NCBI GenBank assembly: GCA_902767455.1
Contig: CACXHH010000066.1
Location: 1-5,323 of the forward strand
Direction: 5' to 3'
DNA: 5,323 bases
Source: an uncultured Eubacteriales bacterium
Lineage (GTDB): Bacteria; Bacillota; Clostridia; Christensenellales; Borkfalkiaceae
Shown here: piece after piece, positions 1 through 5,323 of the stretch
Position numbering within the stretch: the stretch's first letter is position 1
How the letters are laid out: every line of letters begins with the position of its first letter
The notes under the pieces: generated by a model
What the model saw: the letters and a program-made list of their open reading frames with translations, nothing else
Told to the model about the DNA's origin: nothing
The model's database searches: none
Made by a program: the position numbers and the translations under genes

Positions 1-494
1 CCGCCGTAGTTTCTTCCTGCGGAGATTATCCCAAAATAGTTTCCGCCACTTTCGGGCGAGTGGTCGATTTCGGTATAACCGACGCCAACAATATGGGTGC
101 GGCAATGGCTCCCGCCGCCGCGGACACTTTAAAACAGCTGTTTAAAGATACCGCTACGAAGCCTTCAGATTACGACCTTATTTTAACGGGCGATCTCGGC
201 GCTTTGGGCTCACGGCTTTTAAAGAAGCTGTCGACGGATAACGGCTTTGATGTTTCGGATAATCATTGTGATTGCGGTGAGATGATTTATAACATAGACG
301 AAGCCGAATATCAGGGCGGAAGCGGAGCGGGGTGCAGCGCCGTGGTGTTTAATTCGTATATTTACGACAAACTTGTAAAAAAGCAGATAAATAAAATGAT
401 TTTGCTTGCTACCGGCGCTCTTTTGTCCACCGTGTCCACTCAGCAAGGAGAGTCTATCCCGTGTATAGCGCACGCGGTTATTCTGGAGAGTTGA
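1..494 (+). CDS. spoVAD: Stage V sporulation protein AD (SpoVAD), C-terminal part, 5' truncated by window edge
   Basis: The reading frame is open from base 3 and ends at TGA 492-494, giving 163 visible residues, about the C-terminal half of a family that is usually near 340 residues. Seen: the segments FGRVVDFGITDANNMGAAMA (visible residues 17-36), DYDLILTGDLGALGSRL (56-72), GGSGAGCSAVV (105-115) and LLATGALLSTVSTQQGESIP followed by CIAHAV (to about 159), all hallmarks of SpoVAD. Known of the family: SpoVAD has a thiolase/ketoacyl-synthase-like fold, binds dipicolinic acid directly, and works with the SpoVA membrane proteins to take Ca-DPA into the developing spore and release it at germination; it sits on the inner spore membrane. 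A GTG at 60 could look like a start, but homology continues upstream of it, so the true start lies outside the window. spoVAE follows 5 bp downstream, so the two are probably co-transcribed, typically under forespore sigma-G; that promoter is not in view. Confidence 0.95.
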   Translation, partial: AVVSSCGDYPKIVSATFGRVVDFGITDANNMGAAMAPAAADTLKQLFKDTATKPSDYDLILTGDLGALGSRLLKKLSTDNGFDVSDNHCDCGEMIYNIDEAEYQGGSGAGCSAVVFNSYIYDKLVKKQINKMILLATGALLSTVSTQQGESIPCIAHAVILES

Positions 495-499
495 ATATT

Positions 500-868
500 A
501 TGGAAATAGTTTTTGCTTATCTGAAAGCTTTCGCCGTGGGCGGGCTTATATGTACGATTGCACAGGTGCTTATCAATACCACGAAACTGACTTCCGGAAA
601 GATACTCGTCTTATTTATGCTTGCGGGCGTATTTTTGCAGGCGATAGGCGTTTATGGGTATATAGTCGATTTTGCCGGCGCGGGCGCGACGGTGCCGATA
701 AGCGGATTCGGCTATCTTCTTGCCGAAGGCGCGATAAAGGGCGCGCAAACAGGGCTTTTCGGAGCTCTTACGGGCGGACTTTCGTCTGCGGCGGCGGGAG
801 TGACCGCGGCTATTATTTTCAGCTTCTTGGCGGCTCTCGTATTCAAGCCGCGTTCCAAGACTAATTGA
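500..868 (+). CDS. spoVAE: Stage V sporulation protein AE (SpoVAE/SpoVAEb), membrane component of the SpoVA channel
   Basis: This 122-residue, very hydrophobic protein fits the SpoVAE family in length and sequence. Seen: hydrophobic segments at about residues 4-24, 33-54 and 98-116, the family signature FAGAGATVPISGFGYLL (58-74), a Gly/Ala-rich stretch GALTGGLSSAAAGVTAA (88-104) and a basic tail FKPRSK. Known: SpoVAE is an integral membrane partner in the SpoVA apparatus that moves dipicolinate across the inner forespore/spore membrane. Start choice: ATG 500 has a good Shine-Dalgarno (GGAGAG, 485-490) nine bases upstream and starts at the usual family N-terminus. The frame is also open from GTG 461 and TTG 491, but the GTG adds 13 residues overlapping SpoVAD with no family support. 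It follows spoVAD after 5 bp, and the hairpin at 897-929 suggests it is the last gene of the operon; no spoVAF-like gene follows. Confidence 0.94.
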   Translation: MEIVFAYLKAFAVGGLICTIAQVLINTTKLTSGKILVLFMLAGVFLQAIGVYGYIVDFAGAGATVPISGFGYLLAEGAIKGAQTGLFGALTGGLSSAAAGVTAAIIFSFLAALVFKPRSKTN

Positions 869-896
869 CCGCAATCTTCTTTCCGTCGTAAATATT

Positions 897-929
897 AAAA
901 CGGGTGTTTTCGTTCACCGTTTTGTTTTT
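897..929 (+). terminator. Probable intrinsic terminator of the spoVA operon
   Basis: AAAACGG (897-903) and TG (905-906) pair with CA (915-916) and CCGTTTT (917-923), giving nine base pairs with one bulged G at 904 and an eight-base loop (TTTTCGTT). A G and five T (925-929) follow. It starts 28 bp after the spoVAE stop. The stem has only five G-C pairs and includes a bulge, so it is weaker than the one after yunB, but position and U-tract fit a rho-independent terminator. Confidence 0.7.
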
Positions 930-962
930 CGAGCATATATATAGAAGTACGGAAACTTTCTA

Positions 963-1595
963 TTGAAAAAGTCTTTTAAAAGAAGATTTCTCGTCTTTTT
1001 GGTCGTGTTCGACGCTCTTGCCGCGTGCGTATATTTTAACGCGACTGAAATTCTCGTCGAGCGGGCGAAGGCGGAACTTGCTTCGTTTGCTTCGAGCGCC
1101 GTGTATTCGGCGATAGAGGGCAGCGTAACGAGAGAAGATTTTTCGTCCGTATGCACGATAAAAACGGATAACGACGGAAAAGTAAGTTTCGTCAGCGCCG
1201 ACGGCTTCGTCGCAAACTATATAAGCGCGAAGATAGCTTCTGCGACCTACGAACGGTACCTTGAACTTGCCTCTCGCGGAGTCGAAGTGCCGATAGGGGC
1301 TTTCAGCGGGCTGACGCTTTTATCCGAAGTCGGAAGAACCGTCAACATGCGGCTTATTTCCGTAGTGAGCGTAAAGTGTACGTTTAACGAATCTTTCACG
1401 CACGCCGGGCTCAACCAGACAAGACAGCAGCTCTACGTAGTCGTAGAGCCTACGGCGAAGATAATAACCCGTTTTAAAACGGAAACGATCACCGAAAGCA
1501 TACGGGTGCTGTGCTTTGACAATCTTATAGTCGGCAACGTTCCCGAAAACTTCGTCGGAAGCTTCGGCGTTGCCGAAAAACTATCCGGCGACTGA
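963..1595 (+). CDS. yunB: Sporulation protein YunB
   Basis: This 210-residue protein resembles YunB, a sporulation protein that is somewhat longer in Bacillus subtilis (about 250 residues) and is made in the mother cell there under sigma-E. Its biochemical function is not established. Seen: a basic N-terminus (KKSFKRR) followed by one hydrophobic segment at about 9-26, consistent with a membrane anchor. Family-like blocks are CTIKTDNDGKVSFVSAD (64-80), GVEVPIGAFSGLTLLSEVG (106-124), LNQTRQQLYVVVE (150-162) and LIVGNVPENFVGSF near the C-terminus. Start choice: TTG 963 is the only usable initiator, since an in-frame TAG lies at 942-944 and no ATG occurs before about codon 129. It places the start just ahead of the basic/hydrophobic segment. 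The Shine-Dalgarno is weak (GGAAA, 951-955, seven bases upstream). An AT-rich CATATATATA (934-943) could be a -10 region, but I could not match a convincing sigma-E -35 to it. Strong terminator downstream; hairpin also upstream, so probably a single-gene transcript. Confidence 0.87.
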   Translation: MKKSFKRRFLVFLVVFDALAACVYFNATEILVERAKAELASFASSAVYSAIEGSVTREDFSSVCTIKTDNDGKVSFVSADGFVANYISAKIASATYERYLELASRGVEVPIGAFSGLTLLSEVGRTVNMRLISVVSVKCTFNESFTHAGLNQTRQQLYVVVEPTAKIITRFKTETITESIRVLCFDNLIVGNVPENFVGSFGVAEKLSGD

Positions 1596-1606
1596 CCTTC
1601 TGTTTT

Positions 1607-1637
1607 ACACCGCTTTTTTGCGGTGTTTTCTTTTTTT
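1607..1637 (+). terminator. Intrinsic terminator after yunB
   Basis: A perfect 7-bp stem, ACACCGC (1607-1613) with GCGGTGT (1620-1626), closes a six-T loop and is followed by TTT-C-TTTTTTT (1627-1637). It begins 11 bp after the yunB stop codon. This is a canonical rho-independent terminator and separates the sporulation genes from the pheST operon. Confidence 0.93.
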
Positions 1638-1682
1638 GAGCCGAAAAACGCAAGCATTATCTTAAAAATCGTCGGCTTTGAT

Positions 1683-1711
1683 TTGACAAAGAGTGCCTTA
1701 TTATTTATAAT
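1683..1711 (+). promoter_or_regulatory. Consensus housekeeping (sigma-A/sigma-70) promoter for pheST
   Basis: A perfect -35 TTGACA (1683-1688) and perfect -10 TATAAT (1706-1711) are separated by exactly 17 bp. The expected transcription start is near 1717-1719, giving a leader of about 75 nt before the pheS ATG. Such a full-consensus promoter predicts strong constitutive initiation, so any regulation would more likely act on the leader than on initiation. It lies 46 bp downstream of the yunB terminator. Confidence 0.92.
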
Positions 1712-1737
1712 ATATATGATTTTTATATTTTTGTCGG

Positions 1738-1767
1738 GCGCGTACGTAAAAGACGAGCGCGCTTTTT
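1738..1767 (+). promoter_or_regulatory. Terminator-like hairpin in the pheST leader (possible attenuator)
   Basis: GCGCGT (1738-1743) pairs with GCGCGC (1757-1762): five G-C pairs plus one G-U. After an A-A mismatch (1744/1756), CGT (1745-1747) pairs with ACG (1753-1755) around an AAAAG loop. Five T (1763-1767) follow directly. It sits between the strong promoter and the pheS Shine-Dalgarno (AAGGAG, 1783-1788), about 20 nt into the transcript. Seen: hairpin plus U-tract. Inferred: it could end transcription prematurely and so act as an attenuator, or merely be a 5' stabilising stem. No T-box motif (GGGTGGNACCGCG-like) or specifier stem is present, and no clear competing antiterminator is visible. 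The repeat AGACGAG (1751-1757 and 1770-1776) overlaps the 3' arm. Confidence 0.5.
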
Positions 1768-1792
1768 ACAGACGAGATACATAAGGAGAACT

Positions 1793-2815
1793 ATGAAAGA
1801 AAGGATTGAAGAACTCGTAAACCTTGCCAACAAAAGGATTTCCGAAGCGTTATCCGGCAAGTTGTTGAACGACGTCAAAGTTGAGTTTCTGGGAAAGAAC
1901 GGCAGCGTTACTTCCCTGATGAAGGGCATGAGAGATCTTCCCCCGGAAGAAAGGCCTACGTTCGGTCAGCTCGTAAACGAAATGCGCGCTAAAATCGAAA
2001 AAGCCATTTCCGAAAAGGAAGCCGAACTTAAAAAGAAAGAGATCGCCGAAAGGCTCGAAGCCGAGTCCATCGACGTGACTCTCCCCGGTAAATGCGTAAA
2101 AGAAGGAACTTTGCACCCGATAACGCTCGTCAAAAACCAGCTTATCGACGCTTTCCAGGGGCTCGGGTTTCAGATTTACGAAGGTCCCGAAATAGAGCTC
2201 GACAAAATAAACTTCCAAATGCTCAATATTCCCGAAGACCACCCCGCAAGAGATATGCAGGACACTTTTTACGTGACCGACAATATCCTTTTGAGAACGC
2301 ATACTTCTCCCGGTCAGGTAAGAGTGATGACTTCTTCAAAGCCCCCGATAAAGGTAATGTGCCCGGGGCGCGTTTACCGTTCGGACGACGACGCGACTCA
2401 CTCTCCCATCTTCCACCAGATAGAAGGGCTCGTGGTAGACAAAAACGTTTCTTTGTGCGACCTTAAAGGTTCGCTCGAAACCATACTTAAAAAAGTATTT
2501 AATTCCGACGATATCAAGACGAGGCTTCGTCCTTCGTACTTCCCGTTCACCGAGCCGAGCGTCGAGATAGACGTTTCTTGCTTCGAGTGCGGCGGCAAAG
2601 GCTGTAAGCTCTGTAAAGGCACCGGCTGGATAGAAGTTCTGGGCGGCGGAATGGTAAACAGAAAAGTTCTTGAAATGTGCGGCATCGATCCCGACGTTTA
2701 TTCGGGCTACGCGTTCGGTATAGGTCTTGAAAGAATAGCCATGCTCAAATACCATATCCCGGATATCCGTATGTTCTTTGAAAACGATATCAGATTTACC
2801 GAACAATTCAAATAG
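1793..2815 (+). CDS. pheS: Phenylalanyl-tRNA synthetase alpha subunit (PheS)
   Basis: PheS is the catalytic subunit of the cytoplasmic (alpha-beta)2 class IIc enzyme that activates Phe with ATP and transfers it to tRNA-Phe. At 340 residues it has the normal bacterial length. Seen: an N-terminal helical, charged coiled-coil region (about 1-90) typical of the tRNA-contacting arm; motif 1 region with GPEIE (131-135) and LNIPEDHPARDMQDTFY (144-160); LLRTHTSP (166-173); motif 2 RVYRSDDDATHSPIFHQIEG (193-212); FTEPSVEID (252-260); motif 3 GYAFGIGLERIAMLKY (305-320). Ala307 matches the position that sets Phe pocket size in E. coli PheS (Ala294), so normal Phe specificity is inferred. Cys263, 266, 271 and 274 form a C-x2-C-x4-C-x2-C zinc-knuckle-like insert also seen in Bacillus PheS. 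ATG 1793 is preceded by AAGGAG (1783-1788) four bases upstream. First gene of the operon with pheT. Confidence 0.98.
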   Translation: MKERIEELVNLANKRISEALSGKLLNDVKVEFLGKNGSVTSLMKGMRDLPPEERPTFGQLVNEMRAKIEKAISEKEAELKKKEIAERLEAESIDVTLPGKCVKEGTLHPITLVKNQLIDAFQGLGFQIYEGPEIELDKINFQMLNIPEDHPARDMQDTFYVTDNILLRTHTSPGQVRVMTSSKPPIKVMCPGRVYRSDDDATHSPIFHQIEGLVVDKNVSLCDLKGSLETILKKVFNSDDIKTRLRPSYFPFTEPSVEIDVSCFECGGKGCKLCKGTGWIEVLGGGMVNRKVLEMCGIDPDVYSGYAFGIGLERIAMLKYHIPDIRMFFENDIRFTEQFK

Positions 2816-2826
2816 GAGTAAGAAGT

Positions 2827-5220
2827 ATGAGAATTCCTTTAAAATGGTTAAACGATTACGTCGATATATCTTCCGTATCCGTTGAGCAGCTCGAAGAAAA
2901 GCTTTTCTCCTGCGGTTTCGAAGTGGAAGAAGTCATAAGAGTAAACGAAAACGTCAAAAAGATAGTTACCTGTAAAATTCTTGAAAAATCACAGCACCCC
3001 GCTGCCGATAAACTTTTCGTGTGCGCGATAGACGCAGGCGAATACGGCGACCTTCAGATAGTTACCAACGCCGTAAACGTAAAGGAAGGCGATATCGTTC
3101 CCGTAGCTTTGGACGGAGCAGTCCTTGCCGACGGTACCGTCATCAAAAACTGTAAAATGCGCGGCGTACTCTCTCAGGGTATGTTCTGCGGCGGCGAAGA
3201 AATAGGTATAACCGAAGAATATTACGACGGCGCCGGCGGTGACTCCGTTCTTATATTCCACGATAATTTCGAGCTCGGCAAAGAAGTTGCCGATCTTCTC
3301 GATATCAAAGACGTGGTGTTCGATATTTCCGTCACGGCAAACAGACCCGACTGCCAGAGCGTTCTCGGTATTGCGCGCGAAGTGGCTGCGATATTACAAA
3401 AACCGCTCAAAATGCCCGATCTTACTTACGAAACGACTGATTTGAAAACCGACGATCTCGTATCCGTTTCCGTTCTTGACGGCGAGCTTTGCCCAAGATA
3501 CACCGCCTGTTACGTTTCCGACGTAAAGATAGGGCCTTCTCCCAAATGGATGCAGCGCCGTTTAGCGCTTATGGGGATAAGAGCCATCAATAACGTCGTC
3601 GATATCACCAACTACGTTCTGAGCGAGATAGGTCAGCCTATGCACGCTTTCGATTATCGCGAACTTCCCGAAGGAAAGATCGTCGTAAGGCGGGCGGCGG
3701 AAGGCGAAAAAATTGTGACTCTTGATAACAAAGAGTTTACGCTCAACGAAAACGTTCTCGTCGTCTGCGATAAAAACGCTCCTTCCGCTTTGGCGGGAAT
3801 AATGGGCGGCGCAGGCTCGGGCGTTAAAGCCGATACGACGGCTATAGTTTTCGAGTCGGCAAAGTTCAAACGCGACAACGTGAGAAAGACTTCGAGAACT
3901 CTCAACCAGCGTTCCGATTCTTCCGCAAGGTTTGAAAAGGGCGTTGACGCTTATTCCGTAGAACTCGGCATGAAGCGCGCTTTATCGCTCGTGTATTTAC
4001 TCGGCGCGGGTAAGATAGCTCAGGGCGTTATCGACGTAAACGCGTGCTCTCTCGATAAGAAAGTCATTACTACTTCTTTGGAAAAGATAAACAAATTGCT
4101 CGGCATCGCCGTTCCGGAAAAAGAAGTCGTTCGCATACTCAAAGGTCTTGATTTCGACGTAGAGTTAAAGGGCGATGAGCTTACCGTAAAAGTTCCGCTC
4201 TACCGTGAAGACGTGGAAGACTATCCCGATATCGCCGAAGAGATCATCAGATCTTACTGCTACGACCATATCGAAAACAAGTTGCTCGACAACTGTTCGA
4301 TAACCATGGGCGGCAGAACGGTCGACCAGCTCAACGAAAACGACGCTAAAAAATATCTTGCTTCGATAGGTTTTTCCGAAATAATCACCTATTCGTTCAT
4401 CTCGCCGAAAGATTACTTAAAATTCGGTTACGACCTTGATACTCTCAAAGCCGTAAAACTCAAAAATCCGCTCGGCGAAGATATGTCTTTAATGCGTACG
4501 ACGCTTATCCCGTCTATGATGGCTACCGTTGAGCGCAATCTCAACAGAAAAAATCTTTCCGGAAGACTTTTCGAGCTTGCGAAAGTATATTTGCCCAAAG
4601 CCCTTCCGCTTACCGAACTTCCCGAAGAAAAGCTGTCTTTATCCATGGCTGTCTTTGGGGACGATGAAGATTTCTTCACGCTAAAAGGCGCAATAGAAGG
4701 TCTTTTGAGTCATCTTCGTTTCGTCGGTAAACTTACCTTCGAGCGTAGCAAAGTGAGCTATCTGCACCCGACTCGTTCCGCAGATATCTTTGCCGACGGA
4801 GAGCTTATAGGCTTTATGGGCGAGATCCACCCCGAAAAACTTTCGGAGTTCGGGATAGATAAAAAAGTTTGCGTTGCGGAAATAAATTATGACGCCGTAA
4901 TGAAACGTTTCACCCGCGAATACTGCGTGAAGCTTTTCTCGAAATTCCCGCAAGTCGAAAGGGATATCGCGCTCGTATGCTCGCGCGAAACGACCAACGC
5001 CGAAATTCTCGACACGATCGCTTCCGTAGGTATCAAGAACCTTATAGACGTTAAGCTTTTCGACGTGTATACGGGCGAAAAGATACGCAAAGATATGAAG
5101 AGCCTTGCGTACAGGCTTACCTTCTCGTCGCTTGAAAAGACGCTCGGCGACGACGAAATCGAAAATTACGTCAGAAAAATACTCAAAAAACTCGGAGAAA
5201 AGAACGTCGTTTTAAGATAA
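2827..5220 (+). CDS. pheT: Phenylalanyl-tRNA synthetase beta subunit (PheT)
   Basis: PheT is the large subunit that pairs with PheS, binds tRNA-Phe and edits mischarged Tyr-tRNA-Phe. At 797 residues it is full length. Domains seen in order: N-terminal MRIPLKWLNDYV; EMAP/OB-type tRNA-binding domain at about 40-152, with HPAADKL (57-63) and GVLSQGMFCGGEEIGI (113-128); B1/B3-B4 editing core at about 210-390, with NNVVDITNYVLSEIGQPMHA (255-274) and LNQRSDSSARFEKGVD (359-374); B5 domain at about 410-480, with PLYREDVEDYPDIAEEIIR (457-475); inactive synthetase-like domain at about 490-690, with NPLGEDMSLMRTTLIPSM (547-564); and C-terminal FDX-ACB anticodon-binding domain from about 705, with FPQVERDIALV (707-717) and SLAYRLTFSSLEKTL (759-773). 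Cys478 stands where a Gly (YGYD) is common. The Shine-Dalgarno AGGAG (2814-2818) overlaps the pheS stop TAG (2813-2815), eight bases before ATG, so translation is probably coupled to pheS. Confidence 0.98.
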   Translation: MRIPLKWLNDYVDISSVSVEQLEEKLFSCGFEVEEVIRVNENVKKIVTCKILEKSQHPAADKLFVCAIDAGEYGDLQIVTNAVNVKEGDIVPVALDGAVLADGTVIKNCKMRGVLSQGMFCGGEEIGITEEYYDGAGGDSVLIFHDNFELGKEVADLLDIKDVVFDISVTANRPDCQSVLGIAREVAAILQKPLKMPDLTYETTDLKTDDLVSVSVLDGELCPRYTACYVSDVKIGPSPKWMQRRLALMGIRAINNVVDITNYVLSEIGQPMHAFDYRELPEGKIVVRRAAEGEKIVTLDNKEFTLNENVLVVCDKNAPSALAGIMGGAGSGVKADTTAIVFESAKFKRDNVRKTSRTLNQRSDSSARFEKGVDAYSVELGMKRALSLVYLLGAGKIAQGVIDVNACSLDKKVITTSLEKINKLLGIAVPEKEVVRILKGLDFDVELKGDELTVKVPLYREDVEDYPDIAEEIIRSYCYDHIENKLLDNCSITMGGRTVDQLNENDAKKYLASIGFSEIITYSFISPKDYLKFGYDLDTLKAVKLKNPLGEDMSLMRTTLIPSMMATVERNLNRKNLSGRLFELAKVYLPKALPLTELPEEKLSLSMAVFGDDEDFFTLKGAIEGLLSHLRFVGKLTFERSKVSYLHPTRSADIFADGELIGFMGEIHPEKLSEFGIDKKVCVAEINYDAVMKRFTREYCVKLFSKFPQVERDIALVCSRETTNAEILDTIASVGIKNLIDVKLFDVYTGEKIRKDMKSLAYRLTFSSLEKTLGDDEIENYVRKILKKLGEKNVVLR

Positions 5221-5273
5221 GACTTTAAAGCTTCTTTTAAAAGCGTACGATAGTTCTCGCTGCTTCACTCGTT

Positions 5274-5323
5274 ATGGACGGTAAAGTTTTAAAAACTCTT
5301 GAATACGATAAAGTTTTGGCTCG
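5274..5323 (+). CDS. mutS2: Probable MutS2 (MutS-family endonuclease/ribosome-rescue ATPase), N-terminal 16 codons only
   Basis: From ATG 5274 the frame runs open to the window end and reads MDGKVLKTLEYDKVLA. This matches the typical MutS2 opening (a few polar residues, then K-x-L-x-x-LE-[FY]-x-K-[IV]). Known of the family: MutS2 lacks the mismatch-recognition domain of MutS, has a MutS-type ATPase and usually a C-terminal Smr nuclease domain, and has been linked to suppressing recombination and to rescue of collided ribosomes; none of those domains is visible here. ATG 5274 is the only start after the in-frame stop TAA at 5238-5240. Unusually, the 20 bases before it contain no purine-rich Shine-Dalgarno. 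It lies 53 bp after pheT with no clear terminator or promoter between, so it may be read from the pheST transcript. Only 16 residues support the name, so the call is moderate. In Bacillus, mutS2 is also downstream of pheT but separated from it by other genes. Confidence 0.68.
   Translation, partial: MDGKVLKTLEYDKVLA

Noticed and set aside
60..62. GTG 60 as the start of a short complete gene
   Set aside because: The same frame is open back to base 3 with SpoVAD-like sequence, so this is an internal Val codon of a truncated gene.
461..499. GTG 461 as the start of SpoVAE
   Set aside because: It would add 13 residues overlapping SpoVAD without family support; ATG 500 has a well-spaced GGAGAG and begins at the usual N-terminus.
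550..874. Overlapping alternative frames on both strands inside spoVAE
   Set aside because: Arg-rich or low-complexity translations without recognisable features, lacking support against the clear SpoVAE frame.
1639..1677. Inverted repeat AGCCGA (1639-1644) / TCGGCT (1672-1677) upstream of the pheST promoter
   Set aside because: Only six base pairs around a 27-base loop, with no U-tract and no link to the promoter elements; compatible with chance.
1850..2806. Two long antisense open frames (about 150 and 156 codons) on the - strand inside pheS
   Set aside because: They lie wholly opposite a highly conserved gene, show no recognisable family features, and are expected by-products of the codon use of pheS.
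5223..5243. Palindromes CTTTAAAG and CTTTTAAAAG after pheT as a terminator
   Set aside because: The stems are almost entirely A-T, have no real loop and no following T-tract.
1..5323. CRISPR array, insertion sequence, tRNA/rRNA or a novel defence-type system
   Set aside because: I saw no regularly spaced repeats, transposase-like frames, terminal inverted repeats or structural RNA signatures; all coding space is taken by recognised sporulation and tRNA-charging genes plus the start of mutS2.

Overview
The window comes from an endospore-forming member of the Bacillota, most likely a clostridium-like lineage. The main evidence is two sporulation loci (the 3' end of a spoVA operon and yunB) next to a Gram-positive-type pheS-pheT operon. 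Shine-Dalgarno sequences are purine-rich in the Firmicute style, intrinsic terminators are clear, and TGA is used as a stop codon (three genes end with it), so the genetic code is standard. Base composition is moderate. I cannot name the genus.

Layout, with every gene on the + strand. (1) 1-868: the C-terminal half of SpoVAD followed by SpoVAE, the end of an operon for dipicolinic-acid handling in spores, closed by a hairpin terminator near 897-929. (2) 963-1595: yunB, a small membrane-anchored sporulation protein with a TTG start, closed by a textbook intrinsic terminator at 1607-1637. (3) 1683-1792: a consensus housekeeping promoter (TTGACA, 17-bp spacer, TATAAT) and a short leader of about 75 nt with a terminator-like hairpin. 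(4) 1793-5220: pheS and pheT, the two subunits of phenylalanyl-tRNA synthetase, 11 bp apart. (5) 5274-end: the first 16 codons of what looks like mutS2.

The two halves have separate jobs. The left part is sporulation-specific: SpoVAD and SpoVAE belong to the membrane channel that loads and releases dipicolinate, and YunB is a sporulation protein of unclear biochemical role. The right part is housekeeping: PheS and PheT form the (alpha-beta)2 enzyme that charges tRNA-Phe. The two are insulated by the terminator at 1607-1637 and the new promoter at 1683-1711.

The genes are intact and ordinary. The part worth a second look is the pheST leader. It has no T-box, although T-boxes commonly control aminoacyl-tRNA synthetase genes in Firmicutes. 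Instead it carries a compact hairpin plus U-tract that could be an attenuator. A 22-codon reading frame containing Phe codons also runs through it, but its ATG lies too close to the -10 element for comfort. I found no mobile element, CRISPR array, tRNA or rRNA, and no gene-free stretch longer than about 200 bases.
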